A DNA stretch of 40,364 nt from Hyphomicrobiaceae bacterium (GCA_020638035.1 JACKJI010000019.1:1-40364); one strand, 5' to 3'. Positions 26,119 through 34,547 are shown, counted from the stretch's first letter. A program made the numbers and translations. Notes: generated by a model from the letters alone, not told the origin.

Positions 26119-26344
26119 AGTCCCGGACCCTAGACACATTACGGCGACCCTGGCGGCAGAAGGCAATGATCCATCTGTCAGAACGGCATAGACTTCGCCC
26201 GCTGCGGCATACCGTGCCTGCATGGCCCGACGATCAGCGATCCCTGCCTTGCCGACGCGGCACCACACGACATCCTGATGTTGCATCGTGGGTTTCGTGA
26301 TGCCAGCCCATTGACGAAACGGGGTGGTGGTGTACGTAACCGGC

Positions 26345-26932
26345 ATGAGCGTCGCGCCTGCCAGATCCGCCTCTTTGGGCCTGCCGAACATTCTGACCTA
26401 CGGTCGGATAGCGGCGGTGCCGGCCCTCGTCGCCTGCCTCTATTTCCTGGACGGCGACACGGCACGGTGGTCGGCCTTCGCGCTGTTCGCTGCCGCCGGC
26501 ATCACAGACTGGCTCGATGGCTATCTGGCCCGCGCCTGGGAGCAGCAGTCCACACTCGGCGCCATGCTCGATCCGATAGCGGACAAACTGCTGGTCGGCG
26601 CTGCCCTGCTCATGCTCGTCTACACGGGCACCATTGCACGCGCTGCGATCTGGGCAGCGGTGATCATCCTGTGCCGCGAGATCCTGGTGTCGGGCCTGCG
26701 CGAATTCCTGGCGGAACTCAACGTCAAGGTGCGAGTGTCTGTGCTCGCCAAATGGAAAACGACGGTGCAGATGGTGTCTCTCGCCGTCCTGCTGGCGGGC
26801 CCCGCGGTCGAGAAACACGCACCCGGCGCGGAAATGATCGGGATCGCGCTGTTGTGGCTGGCTGCGGTACTGACGCTGTGGACCGGGTACGACTATTTGA
26901 AAGCTGGCATCAAACACGCCATGTCTCATTGA
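26345..26932 (+). CDS. pgsA: CDP-diacylglycerol-glycerol-3-phosphate 3-phosphatidyltransferase
   Basis: This 195-residue integral membrane enzyme makes phosphatidylglycerol phosphate, the committed step to phosphatidylglycerol and cardiolipin. The full CDP-alcohol phosphotransferase motif is present: Asp55, Asp58-Gly59, Ala62-Arg63, Gly72, Asp76 and Asp80. The protein opens with LPNILTYGRI, typical of PgsA, and has about five hydrophobic helices. The ATG at 26345 was chosen; GTG codons at 26324 and 26327 are in frame and would add six or seven residues. It follows uvrC by 226 bases and precedes moaD, an order shared by many members of the group. Confidence 0.92.
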   Translation: MSVAPARSASLGLPNILTYGRIAAVPALVACLYFLDGDTARWSAFALFAAAGITDWLDGYLARAWEQQSTLGAMLDPIADKLLVGAALLMLVYTGTIARAAIWAAVIILCREILVSGLREFLAELNVKVRVSVLAKWKTTVQMVSLAVLLAGPAVEKHAPGAEMIGIALLWLAAVLTLWTGYDYLKAGIKHAMSH

Positions 26933-27010
26933 GCGCCACGTCTCGACGAGACCAGCGACCGTGACGATGTGGCGGCACGCCAGCCCGGAAAGACAGACTG
27001 AGAGACGTCC

Positions 27011-27286
27011 ATGACCGAGGCCCCACCAGCGACCGTCAAGCTCGTCTATTTCGCCTGGGTTCGCGAGAAGATGGGCCGCGCGGAGGAAACCGTGTCGGTA
27101 CCCGCAACCGTCGCCACGATTGCCGACCTCGTACAATGGCTGCGCAGCCGGGGACCCGAGTACGAATCCGCGTTCGAGCGACCGGAGATCGTTCGCGCCG
27201 CAATCGACCAGGCCCATGTGAAGCCGCACGCCACAGTCGCAGGAGCGCGCGAGATCGCGTTCTTCCCGCCGGTGACGGGAGGCTGA
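27011..27286 (+). CDS. moaD: Molybdopterin synthase small subunit (MoaD)
   Basis: A 91-residue ubiquitin-fold protein ending in Gly-Gly (FFPPVTGG). The C-terminal glycine is activated and thiocarboxylated so that MoaD can donate sulfur to precursor Z during molybdopterin synthesis. The KLVYFAWVREKMG opening and the AREIAFFPPVTGG end are family-typical, and the length is normal. The stop is one base before the ATG of moaE, so the two subunits of the synthase are translated together. Confidence 0.93.
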   Translation: MTEAPPATVKLVYFAWVREKMGRAEETVSVPATVATIADLVQWLRSRGPEYESAFERPEIVRAAIDQAHVKPHATVAGAREIAFFPPVTGG

Positions 27287-27287
27287 G

Positions 27288-27779
27288 ATGGCCGTTCGCG
27301 TGCAGATGGAGGATTTCGACATCGGCGCCGAGCTGAAGCGGATCAGCGACGGGCGCACCGACATCGGCGCAATCGTCACCTTCACCGGCACGGTGCGCGG
27401 CGGCGAGGGCGAGACTGCAATCACGCAGATGACGCTCGAGCACTACCCCGGCATGACGGAAGCAGAGCTTGAGCGCATCGAAACGGAAGCCCAGCGCCGC
27501 TGGCCGCTGCAGGCGAGCCTCGTCATCCATCGGCATGGAACGCTACGGCCTGGCGACAATATCGTGCTGGTGGTGACGGCCTCACGGCACCGGCAGGCGG
27601 CCTTCGAGGCGGCCGAGTTCCTGATGGACTTCCTGAAGACCCAAGCCCCGTTTTGGAAGAAAGAAACCCGGGCCGACGGCAGCGGCGGATGGGTCGACGC
27701 GCGAGAGTGCGATGACACCGCGCTGACGCGCTGGCAGGGCGCCGCCGCCACCTCGCCGCGCGTCAAAGCGGCCGAATAG
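27288..27779 (+). CDS. moaE: Molybdopterin synthase catalytic subunit (MoaE)
   Basis: This 163-residue large subunit of molybdopterin synthase transfers sulfur from MoaD thiocarboxylate to precursor Z. Family features: FTGTVRGGEGE near residue 36, the LEHYPGMTE segment, IHRHGTLRPGDNIVLV, and the C-terminal FWKKETRADG with the conserved lysines near the active site. GGGAGG at the end of moaD serves as its ribosome-binding site. With MoaD it makes the dithiolene cofactor used by molybdoenzymes, none of which is encoded in this window. Confidence 0.95.
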   Translation: MAVRVQMEDFDIGAELKRISDGRTDIGAIVTFTGTVRGGEGETAITQMTLEHYPGMTEAELERIETEAQRRWPLQASLVIHRHGTLRPGDNIVLVVTASRHRQAAFEAAEFLMDFLKTQAPFWKKETRADGSGGWVDARECDDTALTRWQGAAATSPRVKAAE

Positions 27780-27868
27780 CTCCTCCATCCGATACGTCCG
27801 AGCCCTGCTCCCTTCCCGCCATCAGGTCGGTCGCGCGTCGAAAGCACCGCCTGCCCGGCGCAGACGCG

Positions 27869-27883
27869 TTAGGAGATCCTTAA
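27869..27883 (+). promoter_or_regulatory. Near-consensus CtrA-type motif upstream of amiC
   Basis: TTAGGAGATCCTTAA matches TTAA-N7-TTAA with one mismatch and is followed by CC TTTCCGG and a further TTAAC at 27903. It lies about 120 bases before the amidase start. Weaker than the site at 16904, but the same spacing upstream of another wall hydrolase is notable. Confidence 0.35.
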
Positions 27884-28002
27884 CCTTTCCGGAGCGATAA
27901 CCTTAACGTCGCATGAGACTGACCTGAAACGGCCATTTTCATGCGCAATCGTTCCCGTGCCCCGCGAGAGCGGGACCGTATTGCGTAAGACGGGGGTCGA
28001 AC

Positions 28003-29352
28003 GTGAGGGTCTTGAGGGTTTTGCCGCGCCCGGCGGGCGTGCTCCTTCGTGCTTTCCTGCCGATTTTGATGCTTGCCGCGCTGACGCCCGGCCACTCTGC
28101 CGTTGCGCAGACGCTGGCCGCGGTTGCTCCAGGCGTGGTGCCACCACCGATAGCGCCACCGCTGCCGGCCGCCACCGTCGTCCCCGAGGATACGGCAGGC
28201 GTCTCGAGCGAGGGCACGCTTGAAGCGACCGCCAAGCGCACGCGGTTCGTCATCGGCCTCGACAAGCGCACCAGCTACTCCGTATTCGCGCTGTCGAAGC
28301 CCAACCGGGTGATCGTCGATCTGGGTGAAGCGCGCATCAGCTTGCCCGATATGATCGGCGACAGCCCCATCGGCCTGATCAAATCCTTCCGCGGCGGCAT
28401 CTCCGCACCCGGTCGCCAGCGCGTCATCATCGAGCTGACAGATCCCGTGGTGGTCGAGCAGCAGAAGCTCGCCAAGTCTTCCGACGGCAGCTATCAGCTG
28501 GTGCTCGACATCGCTCCGGTGGCGACAGCTCTGAAGGCCGCGCGCTCCGATGCGCTCGATGTGCCGCCATCCAAGCTCGGCTTCCAGCCACCGCTCCCGC
28601 GCCCGGCCGAGACGCCCAACGACCGCGCCGCGCGGGCCTTCAAGCCGATCATCGTCATCGACCCTGGACATGGCGGTCACGATTCAGGTGCGGCCAAATA
28701 CGGCACGGTTGAGAAGAACGTCGTACTGGCATTCTCTCACGTGCTGAAGGACAAGCTCGAAGCGACGGGTCGCTACAAGATCCTCATGACGCGCGAAACC
28801 GACGTGTTCGTCGAGTTGGACGCGCGGCGGGCCTTTGCAGAGCGCCATAACGCCAGCCTGTTCATCGCCGTTCATGCCGACTATGCGACGACGCGCGCAC
28901 GCGGGGCGACGATCTACACCCTGCGCGACGGCGTCGCCGAACGCCTCAAGCGCTCCACCGAGCGCGACGTCGCCGAGCAGGTGCTCAGCAAGGACGAGGT
29001 CAAGGGCGTCAAGGGTGCCGAAGGCGACGTGAGCACGGTCAAGAACATCCTCGCCGATCTCGCACAACGCGAGGTGAGCGTCACCCGGCAGCGCACCAGC
29101 ATCTTCGCACGCAGCGTCGTCGCCCGCATGAGCACGTCGACCGGTATGCGCGACGATCCCGACCAGCAGGCAGCATTCCGAGTGCTCAAGACCGCACAGT
29201 TCCCCTCTGTGCTGATCGAACTCGCTTATGTGTCGAACCGCATGGACGCCGAGCTGCTGAAGTCCGACAGCTGGCGCAACAAAGTCGCCTCGTCGATCAA
29301 GGATGCGGTCGACAACTATTTCGGCCACCAGCTTGCGCGGCTACCCTTGTAG
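28003..29352 (+). CDS. amiC: N-acetylmuramoyl-L-alanine amidase, AmiC type
   Basis: This 449-residue periplasmic amidase cleaves the peptide from the glycan in peptidoglycan, mainly at the division septum. A signal peptide (about residues 1-36) is followed by an AMIN domain (about 75-175) that targets the septal wall, then the Amidase_3 domain (about 213-440). The zinc site is intact: His223 in DPGHGGHDSGA, Glu237, His291 in AVHADYA, and the catalytic Glu406 in VLIELAYVSN. A segment around residues 325-375 is longer than in minimal amidases and probably forms the autoinhibitory helix that EnvC/NlpD-type activators displace. The GTG at 28003 is the start; a near-consensus CtrA motif lies upstream and a terminator follows. 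Confidence 0.93.
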   Translation: MRVLRVLPRPAGVLLRAFLPILMLAALTPGHSAVAQTLAAVAPGVVPPPIAPPLPAATVVPEDTAGVSSEGTLEATAKRTRFVIGLDKRTSYSVFALSKPNRVIVDLGEARISLPDMIGDSPIGLIKSFRGGISAPGRQRVIIELTDPVVVEQQKLAKSSDGSYQLVLDIAPVATALKAARSDALDVPPSKLGFQPPLPRPAETPNDRAARAFKPIIVIDPGHGGHDSGAAKYGTVEKNVVLAFSHVLKDKLEATGRYKILMTRETDVFVELDARRAFAERHNASLFIAVHADYATTRARGATIYTLRDGVAERLKRSTERDVAEQVLSKDEVKGVKGAEGDVSTVKNILADLAQREVSVTRQRTSIFARSVVARMSTSTGMRDDPDQQAAFRVLKTAQFPSVLIELAYVSNRMDAELLKSDSWRNKVASSIKDAVDNYFGHQLARLPL

Positions 29353-29434
29353 CCCTTGCGCCAAGAACGGTGCAGACGACGAGGACCTAAGATCGCCGCT
29401 CGTCTCGCCATCCGCGGGTCCCTAAAAAACAATC

Positions 29435-29461
29435 AAGGCCGGTCCTTGGGGACCGGCCTTT
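29435..29461 (+). terminator. Rho-independent terminator after amiC
   Basis: A perfect eleven-base stem, AAGGCCGGTCC (29435-29445) and GGACCGGCCTT (29450-29460), with a TTGG loop. The T-tail is short on the plus strand; on the minus strand the stem is followed by GATTGTTTTTTAGG, so it could act in both directions. Confidence 0.75.
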
Positions 29462-30130
29462 AGCGCGTGGCCGGCAGCGCGATTCGCACCTCCGCGCCGG
29501 CAAAAAGGGATTAACACCTACTTGGAGGGTACGAGGGTTTCAGCCGCCAGAGCAGGATGAACCAGTTGGGTTCCAACTCGACACGTTCACGAACGAGCCT
29601 CAACGCATCGCGGACAACGCTGGCAAGGCATGGATGACGGCGCATTGGCATGGGCCAACTCCATCTTCGTGTGGTGACCGCTTCCCAGGGACCTGCGCCC
29701 GTCTCTCAACCGGTGCACACGACGCACCACCGGCGGGGCAGGAAAACCCGTCCGAGGCTCAGGCGTGAACCGGAGATGATGGTCAGCGGTAGTTTTGAAT
29801 GGGCTGAAACGGGCTCGCTGGTGCGCTTGTCGGCAGACGGTCCCTCGGGCGGCCCCACCCTCGTCCGCCACTCGTCTGCCAGTCATCACGTGCCGGTCAC
29901 GGCCAGCATCGCTAGATTTCGTCAAGGGCTCTGCCTTCCTGCCCTGACGCTCGCACCCAGCCGGCTTCCCGCCGAGCCCTGCTCCCGGAAAGTCCCGTCC
30001 GGTGGATGACTTCTCATCCACGAAGAGAAGCCTAGTTGATTCGTTCAACAGCTGGACGACACACTCTGACGAATTTTCGTGTTGCATCCGCTGCCGCGCA
30101 ATGCCCTCAGGAGAAGGGGCCAAAACCAAC
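29461..30130. ncRNA. Candidate structured RNA region of unknown identity
   Basis: Between two strong terminators lie about 670 bases without a convincing gene but with much potential structure: GGCAGACG (29832-29839) pairing with CGTCTGCC (29873-29880) around an inner GGCGG/CCGCC stem; GTCAAGGG with CCCTGAC (29921-29949); GGGCTC with GAGCCC (29926-29979); and the perfect hairpin GTGGATGA-CTTC-TCATCCAC (30002-30021). Motifs diagnostic of RNase P RNA, transfer-messenger RNA and SRP RNA were looked for and not found. The strand cannot be decided. The whole region 29353-30260 is otherwise empty. Confidence 0.3.
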
Positions 30131-30158
30131 GAAGGCCGGCGCAATGCCGGCCTTCTTT
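30121..30158 (-). terminator. Rho-independent terminator of rpoH (possibly bidirectional)
   Basis: A ten-base stem, GAAGGCCGGC (30131-30140) and GCCGGCCTTC (30146-30155), with a GCAAT loop. On the minus strand it is followed by GTTGGTTTTGG, about 105 bases beyond the rpoH stop; on the plus strand by TTTCC. Confidence 0.65.
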
Positions 30159-30260
30159 CCGCAACCAGACCCGGGGGAGGGCGAGGACCTTCAGGCACAA
30201 GTGCCAGAACGCGCCCCGATTGCGGCAATTCGAATGTGTCGTGTGATGTAGGCGAGCAGG

Positions 30261-31151
30261 TCAGTGCACCGCGGGACGCTCCATCTCTGCGGCTTGGCGC
30301 GTCACCGCTTTCTGCACCTTCTCGAAAGCGCGAACCTCGATCTGGCGGATGCGCTCACGACTTACGCCGAACTCAACCGACAGGTCTTCCAACGTCACCG
30401 GATCCTCGGCGAGGCGGCGTGCCTCGAAAATCCGCCGCTCGCGGTCATTAAGGGTCGATAGGGCATCGCTCAGGTAGGACCTGCGGCGATCGAGTTCCTC
30501 GCTCTCGGCCAGCAGTTCCTCCTGATCGGGAGCGTCATCGACAAGCCAGTCCTGCCACTCGCCTGATTCCGCTTCGGCGCGGATTGGAGCGTTGAGGGAT
30601 GCATCACCACCGAGCCTGCGGTTCATCGACACCACGTCATCAGTGCTGACGCCGAGCTTCCGAGCGATCGTTTCGACATGCTCTGGCTTCAGGTCGCCCT
30701 CCTCGAGCGCCTGCAGCTGCCCCTTCACGCGGCGCAGATTGAAGAACAGCTTCTTCTGCGCAGCCGTGGTGCCCATCTTCACAAGGCTCCATGAGCGCAG
30801 AATATATTCCTGGATGGAGGCGCGAATCCACCACATGGCATAGGTCGCCAGGCGGAACCCCTTGTCTGGCTCGAAGCGCTTGACGGCCTGCATGAGGCCG
30901 ACGTTGCCCTCCGAGATCACTTCGCCGATCGGCAAACCATAGCCGCGATAACCCATCGCGATACGCGCGACGAGGCGCAGATGCGATGTGACCAGCTTGT
31001 GGGCAGCCTCTGTGTCCCCATGCTCCTGCCAGCTCTTGGCGAGCATGTATTCCTCATCGGGCTCCAGCATGGGGAAGCGACGGACCTCTTCGAGGTAGCG
31101 CGCAAGTCCGCCGGAGCCGGCTGCAACTGTGGGCAATGCCTTGGTCGTCAT
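30261..31151 (-). CDS. rpoH: RNA polymerase sigma-32 (heat-shock) factor
   Basis: This 296-residue alternative sigma factor directs RNA polymerase to heat-shock promoters. Region 2 is complete (about residues 52-122, including YAMWWIRASIQEYILRSW for -10 recognition and melting). The RpoH box QKKLFFNLR follows at residues 132-140, which separates it from other sigma-70 family members. Region 4 with its helix-turn-helix (VSRERIRQIEVRAFEKV) is at the C-terminus. The ATG at 31151 has GAGGGA upstream, better than the in-frame start at 31169. It lies downstream of the rluD-like gene on the same strand, a widespread pairing in this order, but about 500 bases separate them, so it has its own promoter. 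Confidence 0.95.
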   Translation of the reverse strand: MTTKALPTVAAGSGGLARYLEEVRRFPMLEPDEEYMLAKSWQEHGDTEAAHKLVTSHLRLVARIAMGYRGYGLPIGEVISEGNVGLMQAVKRFEPDKGFRLATYAMWWIRASIQEYILRSWSLVKMGTTAAQKKLFFNLRRVKGQLQALEEGDLKPEHVETIARKLGVSTDDVVSMNRRLGGDASLNAPIRAEAESGEWQDWLVDDAPDQEELLAESEELDRRRSYLSDALSTLNDRERRIFEARRLAEDPVTLEDLSVEFGVSRERIRQIEVRAFEKVQKAVTRQAAEMERPAVH

Positions 31152-31647
31152 CGTTTCCCTCGGTTCCAAACCTGAAAAGAGACCTCTGAGGTGTCTTCGT
31201 GGCTCAAATCAGTTCCAGAGCTAACCTGCGAACACGTGCAACTATCTGTGGTCGGAGTGCGCAAGGTGTGCCAACAACCGCCGGCGCCCCTTCTCTTCTT
31301 AACGTTCGCACCCCCCGAATCCGTTGCACATGATCTACAGGGCACGTTTAAGTAATAAGCCGACTCCTGAATTCAAGATTTAGCTCACTCCATATTCGTT
31401 CCACGGGCAAGGGCGCGGATCAACGCAACTCCCTACACAACGGCGTGTCGTCGCGTGCGTGACATGTGAGCAAGGCGCAGGCGGGGCTCCCGAAGGGCAT
31501 AGTTTCAACATCAAAATCAAAATGTTACGCAATGTTCCGGCTGGGTTGGGCAAGCAGTCCGCCACCGCGCGTTCTCTGCGTCCCGCGACGATCAGTCATG
31601 CACGCTGCACATTGCTCGAAAAGCCCTGCTTTTCCTGTCGCAGCCGA
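31152..31647. other. Regulatory gap upstream of rpoH
   Basis: The 496 bases between rluD and rpoH contain no convincing gene. A stretch around 31345-31400 is AT-richer and on the minus strand includes CTTGAATTC; a promoter there is plausible, but I could not define a -10 element with confidence. No ROSE-type thermometer could be shown by eye in the leader next to the start codon. Confidence 0.45.
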
Positions 31648-32736
31648 TCAGTCTTTGCCGCCGCGCAAGGCGGTAAGCAAGCGGCCCATGTCTTCTGGCA
31701 AAGGGCTCTCGAAATGCATCGGCTCGCCCGTTTCGGGATGCTCGAAGCCCAGCTCCGCGGCGTGCAGCGCCTGACGGCCGAGAGCCTGGAGAGCTTCGGC
31801 CTGCTCCGGGTTCAACAATCCCGCACTTGCGCGAAACCCCGATCCATAGGTGCTGTCGCCCAACAGCGGATGCCCGATATGGGCCATATGCACGCGGATC
31901 TGATGCGTGCGCCCCGTCTCCAGCTCGAGCCGCAAGAGGGCGGCCAGCGGCGGACCACCGCTGGCGGAGCCGGCCAGTTGTTGAGCAGACCTACTCCGCC
32001 CGCCTCCCAAGCCCTTTGCTGTCCCGGGCACGGGAAACACTTCGAGCACCTCGTAATGCGTCACTGCCTCGCGGACATCAGGAGCATGAGTATCGCTGCG
32101 CACCGCGATCTTGGTGCGGCTTCTCGCCGAGCGGCCGAGTGATGCGTCGACTGTGCCCTTCGTGCGGTCAGGCGCACGCCAGCAGATGCCGAGATAGGAT
32201 CGCATCAGCCGGCCATCGCGGCCATGCGCCGCGAACTGTTCGCAAAGCGCACGGTGCGCCTTGTCCGTCTTGGCAGCGACGATCAGGCCGGACGTATCCT
32301 TGTCAAGCCGATGGACGATGCCGGGGCGACGCACACCGCCGATGCCTGAGAGGCTGTCGCCGCAGTGGTGGATCAGAGCGTTGACGAGTGTGCCGGTCTC
32401 ATGTCCGGCGGCGGGATGCACGACGAGCCCGGCAGGCTTGTCGATAACGATGAGATGTGCGTCCTCGTAGACCACCACGAGCGGGATCGCCTCGCCCGCC
32501 GGCTCGGCAGCGACAGGCGCAGGCAGCTCCACTTCGATCTCTTCACCCGGTTTGACCCGCAGGTTCGCGTCCCCTATCGTCCGGCCGCCGATACGCACAC
32601 CGCCATCACGGATGAGAGCTTGGACGCGCGCCCGGCTCATGTCGGGCAACCGGCGGGCCAGCACGGCGTCGAGGCGCTGGCGTGCGTCCTCGGAACCTGC
32701 GACCACACGCAGGATTTGCCCGCCATCATCGGTCAT
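31648..32736 (-). CDS. RluA-family pseudouridine synthase (RluD-like)
   Basis: This 362-residue enzyme isomerises uridine to pseudouridine in rRNA; RluD acts on helix 69 of 23S rRNA. An S4 RNA-binding domain lies at about residues 18-70. The catalytic motif HRLDKDTSG is at 142-150 with Asp145 as nucleophile, and the conserved GRTHQIRVHMAHIGHPLLGD block is at about 275-294. A Gly/Ser-rich insertion of roughly 25 residues (about 238-263) sits between two core strands and is unusual. The ATG at 32736 was preferred to a longer in-frame version reaching 32847, which would overlap the divergent gene. It precedes rpoH on the same strand. Confidence 0.9.
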   Translation of the reverse strand: MTDDGGQILRVVAGSEDARQRLDAVLARRLPDMSRARVQALIRDGGVRIGGRTIGDANLRVKPGEEIEVELPAPVAAEPAGEAIPLVVVYEDAHLIVIDKPAGLVVHPAAGHETGTLVNALIHHCGDSLSGIGGVRRPGIVHRLDKDTSGLIVAAKTDKAHRALCEQFAAHGRDGRLMRSYLGICWRAPDRTKGTVDASLGRSARSRTKIAVRSDTHAPDVREAVTHYEVLEVFPVPGTAKGLGGGRSRSAQQLAGSASGGPPLAALLRLELETGRTHQIRVHMAHIGHPLLGDSTYGSGFRASAGLLNPEQAEALQALGRQALHAAELGFEHPETGEPMHFESPLPEDMGRLLTALRGGKD

Positions 32737-32771
32737 GGGGTGCGGCTCCCGAAAAGAAGGAATTTTCGCCG

Positions 32772-33158
32772 ATGGCGGGCAAGGACGACGAGCAGGAGAT
32801 ACCGTTCCGCTGGAGCCTGTTCCTGCCGGCGCCGGGAGATGCAGCATCGATGCGGATGTTGAAATACGCCGTCATCGGCATGGGCATCATCCTGATCCTC
32901 GGCTTCATGGTGATCGCCGCCCGCATCGTTTATCTGACAACGCGCATCGACGCGAGCCTGCCGCCGGGCAGCGCCGTCACGGCGGAGTTGCCAGCGGGTG
33001 CGGAGGTGTCGGCCATGTCGCTCGATGGCAATCGGTTGGCGCTGCATCTGAAAGGACCAGCAGAAAACGAGCGAAGTGTCGTGATCGTCGATATGGCGAG
33101 CGGGCGCATCATCTCAAGGGTACGTCTCGCCCCGACACCATCCGCCCCCCTGCCCTAA
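32772..33158 (+). CDS. Small single-pass membrane protein (DUF6476-like)
   Basis: A 128-residue protein. A short charged N-terminus leads to FRWSLFLPAP, then one hydrophobic helix (about residues 37-60, MLKYAVIGMGIILILGFMVIAA-like) and a C-terminal domain of alternating strands that ends in Pro-rich sequence. The form fits a conserved alphaproteobacterial family of unknown function (DUF6476). AAGGAA lies 10-11 bases before the ATG at 32772. It is divergent from the rluD-like gene with only 35 bases between them, so their promoters must overlap. Confidence 0.65.
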   Translation: MAGKDDEQEIPFRWSLFLPAPGDAASMRMLKYAVIGMGIILILGFMVIAARIVYLTTRIDASLPPGSAVTAELPAGAEVSAMSLDGNRLALHLKGPAENERSVVIVDMASGRIISRVRLAPTPSAPLP

Positions 33159-33347
33159 CCCTTGTTTTTCGCGGTTCATGCGGCGCGGCGACGTCCGCTT
33201 CGTAGGATGCAATCAGACCTGCCCGCCACGAGCGGACCTGGTCGCAGGCGACGGTCGCACACCTCCGCAGCAACAGGGCAAGTGGGCCGGCGATAAGGGC
33301 TTGATCGCCCGGCGCGGCTGACATATACGTTGCGCCTTCTCAGCGCT

Positions 33348-33423
33348 GTCCCGTTCGTCTAGTGGCCTAGGACACCAGCCTCTCACGTTGGGAACAGGGG
33401 TTCGAGTCCCCTACGGGGCGCCA
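33348..33423 (+). tRNA. tRNA-Glu (anticodon CTC)
   Basis: A 76-base cloverleaf. The acceptor arms GTCCCGT (33348-33354) and ACGGGGC pair with one G-T wobble. The anticodon stem CCAGC/GTTGG closes the CTCTCAC loop, giving anticodon CTC for GAG codons. The T arm is AGGGGTTCGAGTCCCCT, and the 3' end is an encoded GCCA. Confidence 0.95.
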
Positions 33424-33548
33424 TCTCACTTTTCAAGCATCGAAACCGATCGACAATTCGAATGTCGCGGGGGCCTCCCCCGTCGCGCGGTCGATCGCGT
33501 GCGGATTACGCACCATAGCGACGCCCGTAGCCGCGTAGCTCCTCAAGC

Positions 33549-34547
33549 TCAAACCGCGCCGCCACCTGCCGTCGCCAGCCACGCACCGCAGCAGGCCTTG
33601 GCCAAGTCGCGCACGCGCAAGATGTAGCTCTGGCGCTCGGTCACCGAGATCACGCCCCGCGCGTCGAGCAGATTGAAGATATGAGAGGCTTTGATCGCCT
33701 GGTCATAGGCCGGCAGCGCCAGCAGATGCCGGTCGCCCTCGCCCTTGGCCCCGGCATCGAGCAGCGCTTTGCATTCCTTTTCCGCATCGCGGAAGTGCGC
33801 TAGCAGCATGTCGGTGTCGGCATGCTCGAAGTTGTAACGCGAATACTCCTGCTCCGCCTGCAGGAAGACATCGCCGTAGGTGAGCTTGCGATCGTCTGTG
33901 CGACCGTTGAAATTCAAGTCGAAGACGCGATCAACGCCCTGCACGTACATGGCGAGGCGTTCAAGACCATAGGTGATCTCGCCCGCCACCGGTGCGCAGT
34001 CATAGCCGCCGACCTGCTGGAAGTAGGTGAACTGCGTCACCTCCATGCCGTTGCACCACACCTCCCAACCAAGCCCCCATGCACCCAGCGTCGGGCTCTC
34101 CCAGTCGTCCTCGACAAAGCGAATGTCGTTGACCTGAGTATCGATACCGATGGCATCGAGGCTCTGCAGATAGAGGTCGAGGATGTCGGGCGGCGACGGC
34201 TTCATGATCACCTGGAACTGATAGTAGTGCTGAAGCCGGTTGGGGTTTTCGCCGTAGCGACCGTCTTTCGGGCGCCGCGAGGGCTGGACGTAACAGGCGT
34301 TCCATGGTCTGGGGCCGAGCGCACGCAACGTCGTCGCCGGGTGGAAGGTGCCCGCCCCCACCTCCATATCGTAGGGCTGGAGGACAACGCAGCCCTGGCG
34401 GCCCCAGAACCGCTGCAACGTGAGGATCAGGTCCTGGAAGCTTTGACGCGGATTGAGATCGCCCTCCCTCGATGCAGCGCCGGTGCTGGACGGCTTTTGC
34501 ACTCTGGCGGCGGTCTTGCTGGCGGGCATGGCGGAATTCTCTGACAT
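33549..34547 (-). CDS. glyQ: Glycyl-tRNA synthetase alpha subunit
   Basis: This 332-residue protein is the catalytic alpha chain of the bacterial alpha2-beta2 glycyl-tRNA synthetase; it activates glycine with ATP and charges tRNA-Gly. The sequence is strongly family-typical from residue 32 on: RQSFQDLILTLQRFWGRQGCVVLQPYD, AGTFHPATTLRALGP, YVQPSRRPKDGRYGENPNRLQHYYQFQVI, and WEVWCNGMEVTQFTYFQQVGG. About 30 extra N-terminal residues are not typical, so a later start is possible (for instance ATG 34529). The beta-subunit gene glyS, which usually follows, is absent here: the next gene downstream on this strand would lie beyond a plus-strand tRNA. Confidence 0.95.
   Translation of the reverse strand: MSENSAMPASKTAARVQKPSSTGAASREGDLNPRQSFQDLILTLQRFWGRQGCVVLQPYDMEVGAGTFHPATTLRALGPRPWNACYVQPSRRPKDGRYGENPNRLQHYYQFQVIMKPSPPDILDLYLQSLDAIGIDTQVNDIRFVEDDWESPTLGAWGLGWEVWCNGMEVTQFTYFQQVGGYDCAPVAGEITYGLERLAMYVQGVDRVFDLNFNGRTDDRKLTYGDVFLQAEQEYSRYNFEHADTDMLLAHFRDAEKECKALLDAGAKGEGDRHLLALPAYDQAIKASHIFNLLDARGVISVTERQSYILRVRDLAKACCGAWLATAGGGAV

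Noticed and set aside
26234..27424. Minus-strand open frame of 396 codons
   Set aside because: Antisense of pgsA, moaD and the start of moaE; no ribosome-binding site and no recognisable domain.
29461..30130. RNase P RNA, tmRNA or SRP RNA gene
   Set aside because: The invariant motifs of each were looked for on both strands and are absent; only GGAAAGTCCC appears, without the flanking bases of RNase P RNA.
29587..30228. Minus-strand open frame of 213 codons in the gap between amiC and rpoH
   Set aside because: No ribosome-binding site, no domain, Arg/Pro/Gly-biased composition, and competing frames on the other strand. The DNA is better explained as a structured non-coding region.
31365..31400. 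Sigma-32 autoregulatory promoter before rpoH (CTTGAA on the minus strand)
   Set aside because: The -35-like element has no acceptable sigma-32 or sigma-70 -10 element at the right spacing.
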